Shown in pieces: positions 7,094 to 14,901 of a stretch of 16,614 bases of DNA (its first letter is position 1; each line of letters opens with the position of its first letter). The notes beneath the pieces were generated by a model. It did not search any database and had not been told where the DNA came from. It worked only from the letters and a program-made list of their open reading frames with translations. The DNA is taken from assembly GCA_020847555.1 (NCBI GenBank), contig JADLBT010000363.1, forward strand, positions 1 through 16,614. The letters are read 5' to 3'. The translations under genes and the position numbers were made by a program. This DNA comes from Gemmataceae bacterium (GTDB taxonomy: Bacteria > Planctomycetota > Planctomycetia > Gemmatales > Gemmataceae).

Positions 7094-7136
7094 GACTCAC
7101 TCACCGATGTCATCGTGACCGAAAGGCAAAAGACCC

Positions 7137-7397
7137 ATGAAAGAAGGCATTCACCCCGAGTACGCTGAAACGACCGTCACCTGCGGGTGCGGCAACAAGT
7201 TCGTCACGCGCAGCACGCGCAAGAACATCACCGTCGAAATCTGCTCGGCCTGCCACCCGTTCTTCACCGGCAAGATGAAGTACGTGGACACCACCGGCCG
7301 GGTCGAGAAATTCCAGCGCAAGTACAACTGGGGCAAGCGCAAGGGCCAGGAGACCGCCGCCGAGGCTCCCCAGACCGAGGCCGCGCAGCCGAAGTAG
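7137..7397 (+). CDS. rpmE: 50S ribosomal protein L31
   Basis: An 86-residue large-subunit protein that helps bridge the two ribosomal subunits. [20 protein letters not shown] at the N-terminus and [13 protein letters not shown] are diagnostic. The four Zn-binding cysteines C16, C18, C36 and C39 make it the zinc-containing (C+) type. That is the type which, in other bacteria, is paired with or replaced by a Cys-free paralogue under zinc limitation; no paralogue is in the window. The C-terminal ~17 residues form a short Ala/Glu/Gln-rich extension. The start has a modest AAAGG about 10 nt upstream. It is first in the rpmE-prfA-prmC cluster, a recurrent translation-gene order. Confidence 0.96.
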   Translation: MKEGIHPEYAETTVTCGCGNKFVTRSTRKNITVEICSACHPFFTGKMKYVDTTGRVEKFQRKYNWGKRKGQETAAEAPQTEAAQPK

Positions 7398-7410
7398 CTG
7401 GGTTCGGCGA

Positions 7411-7500
7411 GCAGGGGTCAGGGGTCCGAGCCCGAAGCGTCGGCGAGGCAGTGAGCTATGTCCCTCGCTGGTGCTTCGGGCTCGGACTCCTGACCCCTGC
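7411..7500. repeat. 28-bp inverted repeat between rpmE and prfA
   Basis: Arms 7411-7438 and 7473-7500 are reverse complements except for one position that would form a G:U pair in RNA. The 34-nt centre contains a weaker inner stem (GGCGAGG with CCTCGCT). The outer arms contain the heptamer GGGGTCA / TGACCCC, which is tandemly repeated again just before prfA. It may act as a transcription attenuator inside the operon, or be a small non-autonomous palindromic element. No T-run follows. Confidence 0.85.
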
Positions 7501-7535
7501 CCATTTCTCCCAATGTGTTCCGCTAACCGACCTCC

Positions 7536-7556
7536 TGACCTCTGACCCCTGACCCC
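7536..7556. repeat. TGACCYC heptamer tandem repeat abutting the prfA start
   Basis: Three consecutive 7-bp units (TGACCTC, TGACCCC, TGACCCC) end 4 nt before the prfA ATG. The segment is pyrimidine-rich, so it provides no Shine-Dalgarno for prfA. The same heptamer occurs in the arms of the inverted repeat at 7411-7500. Confidence 0.75.
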
Positions 7557-7560
7557 TCTC

Positions 7561-8661
7561 ATGACCTGGCCCGCGTTCGAGAAGGCCGTCGCGCGTTCGG
7601 AAGAGCTGGAGCGGTTGCTGGCGGACCCCGCCGTCATCGCCGACCGGACCCGCTACGGCCAGTACGGCAAGGAGCACGGCGCGCTCGCCAAGATGGTCAA
7701 GCCGTACCAGGAGTATCAGAAGGCCGGCGCCGACATCGCCCAGGCCGAGGCGCTCCTGACCGACGCCGACCCCGAGATGAAGGCACTCATCGAGGAAGAG
7801 TTGGCGGCCCTGCGTCCGCGCTTCGACGCCCTGCGGACGCGGCTGGAAGACCTCCTCCTGGTCGAGGGCGAGGACTTCGGCAGCGTCATCCTGGAAATCC
7901 GCGCCGGCACCGGCGGCGACGAGGCGGCCCTCTTCGCCGGCGACCTCTACGGCATGTACACCCACTACGCCCGCGACCAGGGGTGGCGCGTTGAGGACAT
8001 CTCCTTCAGCCCAGGCGAGCAGGGCGGCTACAAGGAAGTGATCTTCAGCGTCACCGGCGAGGACGCCTACCAGCACCTGCGCTACGAGAGCGGCGGCCAC
8101 CGGGTCCAGCGCGTCCCCAAGACGGAGCAGCAGGGCCGCATCCACACATCGCTGGCGACGGTGGCGGTCCTGGCCGAACCGGATGATGTCCAGGTCGAGG
8201 TCAAGGACCAGGACATCGAGTGGGAGCGCATGCGGGCCGGCGGGGCGGGCGGACAGCACGTCAACAAGACCGAGAGCGCGGTCCGCATCTGGTACAGGCG
8301 CGGCACGTCCGAGGAGATGGAAGTCAAGTGCCAGGACGAGCGCAGCCAGCACAAGAACTTCGACCGGGCGATGCGCATCCTGCGCAGCCGGCTGTACGAA
8401 AGGCAGCAGCAGAAACTGCACAGCCAGCGCGCGGAACAGCGGCGGACGCTCATCGGTTCGGGCGACCGGGGCGAGCGGATCCGCACATACAACTTCCCGC
8501 AAAACCGGGTGACGGACCACCGCATCAACCTGACGCTGTACCGCCTGGACGCGGTCATCGCCGGGGATCTGAGGGAGTTGGTTCAGGCGATGAAGGACTT
8601 CGACAAGAAACAGAGGCTAGGAGATGCTGGTCAGACCTCCGACCAGCGAGGCCAGAAATGA
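7561..8661 (+). CDS. prfA: Peptide chain release factor 1 (RF1)
   Basis: A 366-residue class-I release factor that reads UAA and UAG and triggers peptidyl-tRNA hydrolysis on the ribosome. The stop-codon-recognition tripeptide is of the RF1 PxT type (P186-K187-T188 in [10 protein letters not shown]), not the RF2 SPF type. The catalytic GGQ is at 230-232 ([12 protein letters not shown]). Other signatures are [12 protein letters not shown] (114-125), [15 protein letters not shown] [11 protein letters not shown], and [21 protein letters not shown] near the C-terminus. The N-terminus from the ATG at 7561 aligns with normal RF1 starts, so this start stands even though the leader is a heptamer repeat with no Shine-Dalgarno. 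The stop overlaps the prmC start (ATGA, 8658-8661), so the substrate and its modifying enzyme are probably translationally coupled. Confidence 0.97.
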   Translation: MTWPAFEKAVARSEELERLLADPAVIADRTRYGQYGKEHGALAKMVKPYQEYQKAGADIAQAEALLTDADPEMKALIEEELAALRPRFDALRTRLEDLLLVEGEDFGSVILEIRAGTGGDEAALFAGDLYGMYTHYARDQGWRVEDISFSPGEQGGYKEVIFSVTGEDAYQHLRYESGGHRVQRVPKTEQQGRIHTSLATVAVLAEPDDVQVEVKDQDIEWERMRAGGAGGQHVNKTESAVRIWYRRGTSEEMEVKCQDERSQHKNFDRAMRILRSRLYERQQQKLHSQRAEQRRTLIGSGDRGERIRTYNFPQNRVTDHRINLTLYRLDAVIAGDLRELVQAMKDFDKKQRLGDAGQTSDQRGQK

Positions 8662-9578
8662 GTACCCCGAGCCGCGCCGCTGCCGAGCAGGCCTGGACCG
8701 TCGGCAGCCTTCTGGAATGGACCGAGCGCTACCTGGGCCAGAAGGGGGCGGAGTTTCCCCGGACGGACGCGCAGGTGCTGCTCGCGCACGTCCTGGGCTG
8801 CAAGCGCATCGACCTGTACGGGGCACGGTACGGCGACCCGGCAGGGGGCGAGGTGCGGCAGCGCTACCGCGACCTGATCCGCCGGCGCGTCGAGGGCTGC
8901 CCGGTCGCCTACCTGGTGGGCCGCAAGGAGTTTTACTCGCTGGAACTGGAGGTGAGCCCGGCGGTGCTGATCCCGCGTCCGGACAGCGAGTCGGTCGTGG
9001 TCGAGTGCCTGGCGCTCGCCAAGCCGCTCGCCGCGCCGCGCGTGCTCGACCTCGGGACGGGGTCCGGCAACCTGGCGGTCGCGATTGCGAAGTACCACAA
9101 GGGAGCCCGGGTGACGGCGGTGGACATCAGCCCCGACGCCCTGGCGGTGGCGCGGCGCAACGCGGAGAGGCACGGCGTCGCGAACCGGGTGCGCTTCCTT
9201 GAGGGCGACCTGTTCGGGCCGGTGCCGGCGGGCGAGCGATTCGATTTCGTGGTGAGCAACCCGCCGTACATCCCGCACGCCGACATCGCCAACCTGGAAC
9301 CGGGGGTGCGCGATTACGAGCCGCACCGAGCCCTGGACGGCGGGCCGGACGGCTACGCGGTGTTCGACCGACTGGTCCGCGAGGCGCGCGCCTACCTGGA
9401 ACCGGGCGGCTACCTCATCGTGGAGATCGGGGCGCCGCAGGAAGGGCCAGCCCGCGAGCGCCTCGAGGCGTTCCCGGAATACGAGTTGGCCCCGACGATC
9501 CAGGACGCAGCGCGTCACCCGCGCGTGTTGCGGGCGCGGTGGCGTCCTGCCCTGCGCGGAGGCGCAGAGGCTCTGTAA
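8658..9578 (+). CDS. prmC: Release factor glutamine methyltransferase PrmC
   Basis: A 306-residue SAM-dependent N5-glutamine methyltransferase that methylates the GGQ glutamine of release factors (Q232 of the RF1 encoded just upstream), raising termination efficiency. Residues ~15-100 are the PrmC N-terminal helical domain. The catalytic domain has PRPDSE (106-111), the SAM-binding [14 protein letters not shown] (131-144), the acidic VDIS (155-158) and the substrate-glutamine motif NPPYIP (201-206). The start is fixed by the 4-bp overlap with prfA. An in-frame extension further upstream lies inside prfA and is not used. The final ~15 residues (after LRARW) are a divergent basic tail. No terminator is evident in the 117 bp before the next gene. 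Confidence 0.95.
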   Translation: MSTPSRAAAEQAWTVGSLLEWTERYLGQKGAEFPRTDAQVLLAHVLGCKRIDLYGARYGDPAGGEVRQRYRDLIRRRVEGCPVAYLVGRKEFYSLELEVSPAVLIPRPDSESVVVECLALAKPLAAPRVLDLGTGSGNLAVAIAKYHKGARVTAVDISPDALAVARRNAERHGVANRVRFLEGDLFGPVPAGERFDFVVSNPPYIPHADIANLEPGVRDYEPHRALDGGPDGYAVFDRLVREARAYLEPGGYLIVEIGAPQEGPARERLEAFPEYELAPTIQDAARHPRVLRARWRPALRGGAEAL

Positions 9579-9627
9579 CGCCCCCCGGCGGCCACCGCGC
9601 GTCCCGCTCCCCATTCCCCTGCTTGGC

Positions 9628-9656
9628 TTTACCGTGGCCTGGGGGGCAGGTATGCT
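9628..9656 (+). promoter_or_regulatory. Candidate promoter of the Uma2-family gene
   Basis: TTTACC (9628-9633) and TATGCT (9651-9656), each 4 of 6 to consensus, are separated by 17 nt. The start would be near 9663, giving a leader of about 33 nt that carries the strong GAGGAGG ribosome site at 9681-9687. Confidence 0.4.
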
Positions 9657-9695
9657 GAGGGCGATCAGTGGTTGGCGCTCGAGGAGGCACCCGGC

Positions 9696-10514
9696 ATGAA
9701 CGCATTGACCCAGCTCCCGACCCCGGACGCAATCGTTTACCCGGAAAGCGACGGGGAGCCGATGGCCGACAACACGCTGCAGTTCCAGTACATCCTGACG
9801 ATCGTCGGCGGGCTCCAGGCTCAGTACCGGGCCGACCCGAACGTGTTCGTCAGCGGGAACCAGTTCTGGTATCCGGTGGAGGGGGACAACACCATCCGCC
9901 AGGCTCCGGACGCTTACGTCGCGTTCGGCCGGCCGAAGGGGGAGAGGGGATCGTACCGGCAGTGGGAGGAGGGCGGCGTCCCCCTCCACGTCGTGTTCGA
10001 GATCCTCTCGCCGAGCAACCGGCGCGGGGAGATGCACGCGAAGTGGAAGTTCTATCAGCGGTACGGGGTAGAAGAATACTATGTGTACGACCCGGACCGC
10101 GGCGCCCTCCTGGGGTGGACACGGGAGGGCGACGACCTGGTCGCCGTTCTGTTCATGGACGGGTGGGTCAGCCCGCGGCTTGCGGTCCGGTTCCAGCTGA
10201 ACGGCAAGGAGCTGGAGCTGTACCACCCGGACGGCCGGAAATTCGCCACCTACGTCGAGTTGGCGGAGCGTGCCGAGCAGGAGCACGTCCGCGCCGACCA
10301 GGAGCACGCCCGCGCCGAGCAGGAGCGGGCGGAGAAGGAAATCGCCCAGCGCCAGGCCGACCAGGAGCGGGCCGAGAAGGAGGCCGCCCAGCGTCAGGCC
10401 GACCAGGAGCGGGCGGAGAAGGAAACCGCCCAGCGTCAGGCCGACGAGGAGCGCGTACGGGCCGCGCGGTGGCTCGCCAAACTAAAGGAGCTGGGCATCG
10501 ACCCCGAAAGTTGA
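9696..10514 (+). CDS. Uma2-family PD-(D/E)XK nuclease-like protein with coiled-coil repeat tail
   Basis: A 272-residue protein. The ATG at 9696 has GAGGAGG 8 nt upstream and is preferred over an in-frame TTG at 9672. Residues ~25-165 are a Uma2 (DUF820) domain: APDAYVAF (D72), VFEILSPSNR (E102), then MHAKWKFYQRYGVEEYYVYD (113-132; K116 or K118). This is the D...E...K arrangement of the restriction-endonuclease fold. Uma2 proteins are greatly expanded in cyanobacteria and planctomycetes, but their targets are mostly unknown, so actual cleavage activity is not claimed. Residues ~187-260 form a highly charged coiled coil built on three near-identical 14-residue units. The last residues (LAKLKELGIDPES) resemble the usual end of such tailed Uma2 proteins. 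It converges with the epimerase gene 28 bp downstream. Confidence 0.88.
   Translation: MNALTQLPTPDAIVYPESDGEPMADNTLQFQYILTIVGGLQAQYRADPNVFVSGNQFWYPVEGDNTIRQAPDAYVAFGRPKGERGSYRQWEEGGVPLHVVFEILSPSNRRGEMHAKWKFYQRYGVEEYYVYDPDRGALLGWTREGDDLVAVLFMDGWVSPRLAVRFQLNGKELELYHPDGRKFATYVELAERAEQEHVRADQEHARAEQERAEKEIAQRQADQERAEKEAAQRQADQERAEKETAQRQADEERVRAARWLAKLKELGIDPES
10314..10439 (+). repeat. Three 42-bp tandem repeats coding for the coiled-coil tail
   Basis: Three in-frame 42-bp units encode 14-residue copies of A-(D/E)-QERAEKE-x-AQRQ (residues 207-220, 221-234, 235-248). The units are near-identical at DNA level, so copy number may vary between strains by slippage. Looser related units extend upstream (about 191-206) and downstream. 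Confidence 0.88.
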
Positions 10515-10542
10515 GCCCTGTCGAGCGTGTCCTCGCCGTGCA

Positions 10543-11520
10543 TCAGGCGTCCAGGTCGGCGGTGTCGAGACGGTCCTCCGCCCGGAGGCGGCGGAACTGG
10601 TCGAGCGTTTGCCGGATGCCCTCCTCCAGCGGCGTGTGCGGCATCGGCCCCAGGTCGCGCTGCAGGGCGGTATCGTCGAGGTCATACGCGATCGCAATTT
10701 GCCGCTCGCCGAACGTGATCAGCCGCTCGGCCGCCGGTTCGACCACGCCCAGGGTCCGGTGGAACGTCGGCAGATCGACCACATCCCCGCGCAAGTTGTA
10801 CGACTTCGCCCCGCGGTACGGCGCCTCCAGACAGCGCACGAAAATCTTCGCCACGTCATCGACGTATTGCAGATCCTGCTGCCCGCCGTAACTGATGTGA
10901 TACGGCCGGCCGAGCGCGAGCGACTTGATCGCCTTGGTCGGCTCGCTCGTCATGCCGAAATCGCGGCCGACGCCGTACACCGTCCACGGGCGCAGGCCGA
11001 CGCTCGACAGACCGTGGTCCTGGAAGTAGATGCGGGCGTTGGCCTCGTTGCAGCACTTGAAGACGCCGTAGTGCGTCGCGGGCGTCAGCGGAACGTCATC
11101 GCCGAGCCGCCCGGTCGCGTAGTCCGTGGGCGGGCCGAAGACGGCGGCGGAACTGGCGTAGACGAGGCGCTGCACCTGCCCCTCCGACTGGCGCACCGCC
11201 TCGAACACGGCGAGCGTGCCGAGGACGTTCACCTTCGCCCCCAGCATCGGGTCGGCCCGGCAAACGGGCACTTGCAGCCCCGCCAGGTGGATGAGGTGGG
11301 TGATGCCGTGGGTCCGAATCGTGTGGCGCAGCCCGGCCAGGTCGGTCACGTCTCCCGGCACGAACCCGACCTGGCGCACCCCCTCCTCGTCGAGGAGCAG
11401 CCGCAGGCGGCGCGGATCCTCCTTGAGGTCGTAGATCCACACTCGATCGCCGCGTGCCAGCAGGTTGCGCGCGATCCAGGTTCCGATGCAGCCGTAGCCG
11501 CCGGTCAACAGTACATGCAC
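10543..11520 (-). CDS. NAD-dependent epimerase/dehydratase (extended SDR)
   Basis: A 325-residue protein of the UDP-glucose 4-epimerase-like extended short-chain dehydrogenase group. It is probably an NAD(P)-dependent nucleotide-sugar epimerase, dehydratase or reductase. The Rossmann motif TGGYGCIG (6-13) is at the N-terminus. LIHLAG (76-81), VYASSAAVFG (120-129) and the catalytic YGVFK (Y151, K155) follow, then RPWTVYGVGRD in the substrate domain. The GTG at 11520 is chosen because GAGGG lies 7 nt upstream and the Rossmann strand begins at once; a GTG at 11565 would add 15 residues with no fold role. The substrate cannot be told from sequence. It is transcribed divergently from the metalloprotease gene and has no sugar-pathway neighbours here. 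Confidence 0.88.
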   Translation of the reverse strand: MHVLLTGGYGCIGTWIARNLLARGDRVWIYDLKEDPRRLRLLLDEEGVRQVGFVPGDVTDLAGLRHTIRTHGITHLIHLAGLQVPVCRADPMLGAKVNVLGTLAVFEAVRQSEGQVQRLVYASSAAVFGPPTDYATGRLGDDVPLTPATHYGVFKCCNEANARIYFQDHGLSSVGLRPWTVYGVGRDFGMTSEPTKAIKSLALGRPYHISYGGQQDLQYVDDVAKIFVRCLEAPYRGAKSYNLRGDVVDLPTFHRTLGVVEPAAERLITFGERQIAIAYDLDDTALQRDLGPMPHTPLEEGIRQTLDQFRRLRAEDRLDTADLDA

Positions 11521-11885
11521 GATGCGTCCCTCGGGGGCGCTGGGCGAGTTCGCGGCGCGCGACACGCGGCCCGCTCCAGAAGTTCACGTTAGCGAACGCC
11601 ACGGGCCGGAACCATCCCCCTTTTCGGCCGTGGGCGGGGGGCAGGGCCGCCTTCCGTCCGGAAATCTGCTTGCCCTTCCCATCGGCGCGCGCTAATGTGG
11701 GGGAGTTGCGTGGGGTTTCCCGGCGCCCAGGGAGCCCCACCCGCTGAAGTGAGTAACCCCGGCCTGCCGCGGCAGCGGACGGCCCCCGGACTTCTCAACC
11801 TGTCTGCCCCAGGATCCCAGCGATCGACCCGCCGTATGGACACGGCACGATGTCCTCATCCCCCCAAGCAGTGGAGTGCTACCCC
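11521..11885. other. 365-bp divergent intergenic region (epimerase / metalloprotease)
   Basis: No credible gene is seen. An in-frame ATG at 11850 would add 12 residues to the metalloprotease, but it lies before the signal peptide and is not favoured. The region holds a possible forward promoter (11670-11698), a hairpin with GTGGGG/CCCCAC outer and TCCC/GGGA inner pairing (11710-11740), and a perfect 12-bp palindrome CTGCCGCGGCAG (11764-11775). The promoter for the epimerase is not recognisable. Confidence 0.5.
11670..11698 (+). promoter_or_regulatory. Weak candidate promoter for the metalloprotease
   Basis: TTGCCC (11670-11675) and TAATGT (11693-11698) are spaced 17 nt apart, matching consensus at 4 and 3 of 6 positions. 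It would give a long leader of about 180 nt containing the hairpin and palindrome described for this region. Confidence 0.25.
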
Positions 11886-14711
11886 ATGAGACGATTCCTG
11901 CTCGTGACGTGCGCCGCCCTGGCGCTGCTGACGGGCTGGGCCGGGAGCGAACGGACCGGCACCGGCCAGGAGCCCGGCGTGGTCCCGATCAAGCTCCCGC
12001 CCGGTGGCGGCGCCGGCTCGATGCCCGACCTGCCCGAGCCGAAGTACCCGCCGATCGAGAAGTTCATCAAGGGGGCCAGGGAAATCGACGGCCTGTTCAA
12101 GCTGTACCAGAAGGACGAACACCTGTACGCCGAGATCAAGCCGCCGCAGCTGAACCGGCCGCTCCTGTGCCCGATCGCGATCGCGCGCGGCATGGGCATG
12201 GGCGGGTTCACCCTCAACTTCGACGAGCAGTGGGTGCTGCTGTTCAAGAAGGTGAGCGACACGAAGCTGCACCTGATCCGCCGCAACGTCCGCTTCCACG
12301 CCCAGCCCGGCTCCCCCGTCGCGAAGGCGGTCGAGATCACGTACACCGACTCGATCCTGGCGGCCATCCCGATCCGCAGCATGAACCCCAAGACGAGCGG
12401 GCTGCTGATCGACCTGGCCGACATCTTCATGACCGACTTCGCCCAGCTCAGCATCGGCATGCTCGACCGCAGTCGTACCACCTGGCACAAGGTCAAGGCG
12501 TTCCCGAAGAACATCGAGATCCAGGTGGCCGCCACGTTCGCCGGCGGGCGCGGCATGTTCCGCGGCGGGGACAGCGTCATCGACCCGCGCGGCACCACCG
12601 TCGTCATCCACTACGGCCTCGTCGAGCTGTCCGAGGGCGGCTACCAGCCGCGCCTTGCCGACGATCGGGTCGGGCACTTCCTGAGCGTCACCAAGGACTT
12701 CAGCAGCGACAGCAAGGACACGTCGTTCGTCCGCCACGTCAACCGCTGGCGCCTGGAACGGGCCGACACCGACGCGAAGAACAAGAACAAGCTGTCGGTG
12801 CCGAAGAAGAAGATCGTCTTCTGGATCGAGAATTCGGTCCCCTATGAGTACCGGGCGTATGTCCGCGAGGGCATCCTGGAGTGGAACAAGGCGTTCGCGA
12901 AGGTCGGCTTCCGCGACGCCATCGAGGTGCGCCAGCAGGAGAACGAGGTCTTCGACCCGGAGGACATCAACTACAACACGTTCCGGTGGATCACGACCGG
13001 CGGGGCGTTCGCGATGGGACCGTCGCGCGCCAACCCGCTGACCGGCGAACTCCTCGACGCCGACATCATCTTCGACGCCGACCTGATCCGCATGTGGAAG
13101 CAGGAGGCGAAGCTGTTCCGCGCGGCCGGGAAGTCGGCCGAGGAGCTGCCGAGCCTGATCCGCGCGACACGCCAGGGCTGGGATCTGCTCGGGACGCCGC
13201 AAGCGCGCGGGAGCCTGAGCTGGGACGACCGGCACGGACTGCTGGTGCGCAAGAGCGAGGACGGCGCGGATCCGCGCGCCCACCTGGCGGCGCTGCGTCA
13301 GGGCGTCTGTCGGTGCGGCTCGTCGCTGCGGCACGAACTCGGTCTGATGGGGCTGGCGCTGATCCTGCGCGGCCAACCGGGCAAGGCCGGCGATGCCATC
13401 CCGGAGGAGTTGATCGGCCAGGCCGTCAAGTACGTCGTCATGCACGAGGTCGGCCACACCCTCGGCCTGCGCCACAACTTCAAGGCGAGCGCCATGCTCA
13501 AGAACGAGCAGCTGCACGACACGAGCCTCACGCGCGTCAAGGGTCTGGCCGGATCGGTGATGGACTACCTGCCGGTGAACCTGGCGCCCAGGGGCGTCAA
13601 GCAGGGCGACTACTTCATGACGACCCTCGGCCCGTACGACTACTGGGCGATCGAGTACGCCTACAAGCCGCTCGACGGCGGCACCGAGGGCGAGTGGTCG
13701 AAGCTCCAGGAGATCGCCAGACGCGGCGCCGAGCCGGGCCACGACTACGGCACCGACGAGGACATGTTCGGCACGTCCGACCCGCACATCAACGTGTGGG
13801 ATCTGGGCGCCGACACAATGAAGTTCGCGATGGACCGCATGCTCCTGTCCCAGGAGCTGATGAAAGATCTGGCGGACAAGGCGGTCGAGAAGGGCGAGGG
13901 GTATCAGCGCGTGCGGCAGGCGTTCGGCCTCCTGCTGGGGCAGTACGGCAACGGCGCATACCTGGTGGCCAGCCACGTCGGCGGCGAGTTCGCGCACCGC
14001 GACCACCGCGACGACCCGAAGGGACGCGACCCACTCGTCCCGGTGCAGGCGGCCCGGCAGCGCAAGGCGCTGGAGTTCCTCAAAAACCACGTCCTGACCG
14101 ACAAGTATTTCCAGTTCCCGCCGCAGCTGTTGCGCCGACTGGCGGCCGACCGCTGGTCGCACTGGGGCAACGAGGGGACGTTCTACAGCGGCGTCGATTA
14201 CCCGGTCCACGGTCGCGTGCTGGGCATCCAGCGGGTTGTCCTCAACCACCTGCTCGACCCGACCGTCCTGAACCGGATCCAGAACAACGCCCTTAAAACG
14301 GACGCCGACGACAACCCGCTGACGGTCGGCGAGGTGTTCCGGACGCTGACGGACGGCATCTGGAATGAGCACCCGATCAAGGACGCGCCGGCCCCCAAGG
14401 GCGTCGGCAAGTCGAACGTGATCCGCCGCAACCTGCAGCGCGAGCACGTCAAGGAGTTGTCGAACCTGGTTCTCGGGTCGAACGGTAACGGCGGCGGGTT
14501 CATGGTCGTCTTCGGCCGCGGGTCAGGGCGTGTGCCGCCGGACGCGAAGAGTCTGGCCCGGCTGCACCTGCGCGAGATCCAGGGGCGGATCGGCAACGCT
14601 CTCGGCGAGAGGGGCGGCGCGCTGGACGACACGGCCCGGGCCCACCTGGAGGAGTGCCGCGAGCGCATCGGCCGCGTGCTGAACGCCTCGCTCCAGCTGA
14701 ACGAACCGTAA
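11886..14711 (+). CDS. Exported zinc metalloprotease (metzincin, DUF5118/DUF5117 type)
   Basis: A 941-residue protein starting at the ATG at 11886 (GGAG about 9 nt upstream) with a Sec signal peptide MRRFLLVTCAALALLTGWAG. After a Pro/Gly linker (30-55), residues ~56-290 match the DUF5118/DUF5117 modules (GLFKLYQKDEHLYAEI; QPGSPVAKAVEITYTDS). The catalytic domain begins around 312 (FWIENSVPYEYRAYVREGI). The metzincin zinc site HEVGHTLGLRH gives H520, E521, H524 and H530, and VMDY (M559) fits the Met-turn. The C-terminal ~250 residues are mostly helical, with no recognised domain. Such proteases occur widely in Bacteroidetes and Planctomycetes; their substrates are unknown. There is no lipobox, so it is probably periplasmic or secreted. 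Another exported protein (ThuA type) follows 190 bp downstream. Confidence 0.93.
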   Translation: MRRFLLVTCAALALLTGWAGSERTGTGQEPGVVPIKLPPGGGAGSMPDLPEPKYPPIEKFIKGAREIDGLFKLYQKDEHLYAEIKPPQLNRPLLCPIAIARGMGMGGFTLNFDEQWVLLFKKVSDTKLHLIRRNVRFHAQPGSPVAKAVEITYTDSILAAIPIRSMNPKTSGLLIDLADIFMTDFAQLSIGMLDRSRTTWHKVKAFPKNIEIQVAATFAGGRGMFRGGDSVIDPRGTTVVIHYGLVELSEGGYQPRLADDRVGHFLSVTKDFSSDSKDTSFVRHVNRWRLERADTDAKNKNKLSVPKKKIVFWIENSVPYEYRAYVREGILEWNKAFAKVGFRDAIEVRQQENEVFDPEDINYNTFRWITTGGAFAMGPSRANPLTGELLDADIIFDADLIRMWKQEAKLFRAAGKSAEELPSLIRATRQGWDLLGTPQARGSLSWDDRHGLLVRKSEDGADPRAHLAALRQGVCRCGSSLRHELGLMGLALILRGQPGKAGDAIPEELIGQAVKYVVMHEVGHTLGLRHNFKASAMLKNEQLHDTSLTRVKGLAGSVMDYLPVNLAPRGVKQGDYFMTTLGPYDYWAIEYAYKPLDGGTEGEWSKLQEIARRGAEPGHDYGTDEDMFGTSDPHINVWDLGADTMKFAMDRMLLSQELMKDLADKAVEKGEGYQRVRQAFGLLLGQYGNGAYLVASHVGGEFAHRDHRDDPKGRDPLVPVQAARQRKALEFLKNHVLTDKYFQFPPQLLRRLAADRWSHWGNEGTFYSGVDYPVHGRVLGIQRVVLNHLLDPTVLNRIQNNALKTDADDNPLTVGEVFRTLTDGIWNEHPIKDAPAPKGVGKSNVIRRNLQREHVKELSNLVLGSNGNGGGFMVVFGRGSGRVPPDAKSLARLHLREIQGRIGNALGERGGALDDTARAHLEECRERIGRVLNASLQLNEP

Positions 14712-14730
14712 CGCCCGCTGCGTGGGAAGA

Positions 14731-14884
14731 ACCAGGAAACCAGGAACCAAACCATCCGATGGTTCGTTGCAGTTGATTGAATGACCAGCCGCGCACGCCG
14801 GCGCGCGGCTGGTAAGCACCGCAGCTGCCACCGAACACGGGGTTGTTTGGTTCCTGGTTCCTGGTATTTGTTTGGTTCCTGGTT
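14731..14884. repeat. Nested inverted/direct repeat between metalloprotease and ThuA gene
   Basis: AACCAGGAACCAAAC (14738-14752) is the exact reverse complement of 14845-14859; with one bulge the pairing extends to about 14731-14752 with 14845-14865. The right arm is repeated directly at 14870-14884. Inside lies an 11-bp perfect stem, ACCAGCCGCGC (14784-14794) with GCGCGGCTGGT (14803-14813). The overall form is a cruciform-like element that ends just before the ThuA ribosome site. Confidence 0.8.
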
Positions 14885-14901
14885 CCGATGGGAGATTGCT
14901 G

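Larger units (their letters stand above)
6833..7136. other. Intergenic region between divergent hydrolase and rpmE genes
   Basis: A 304-bp gap between two divergently transcribed genes. It holds the candidate minus-strand promoter (6874-6902), the palindromic repeat cluster (6965-7030) and the candidate rpmE promoter (7064-7093). I see no small gene with a credible start and ribosome site here. Confidence 0.6.

Noticed and set aside
7530..7536. ACCTCCT in the prfA leader, identical to the 16S rRNA anti-Shine-Dalgarno
   Set aside because: A 7-nt match inside a pyrimidine-rich repeat is likely chance; no mechanism is suggested by its position.
10314..10439. Possible CRISPR-like array from regularly spaced repeats
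   Set aside because: The 42-bp units are contiguous, in frame and code for a coiled coil; there are no unique spacers and no cas genes.
11856..14447. Very long open frame on the minus strand opposite the metalloprotease, and similar ones opposite bioF, bioDA and prmC
   Set aside because: High-GC coding DNA leaves antisense frames open. These translate to Arg/Ala/Val-rich sequence with no domains, while the plus strand encodes clear enzymes.
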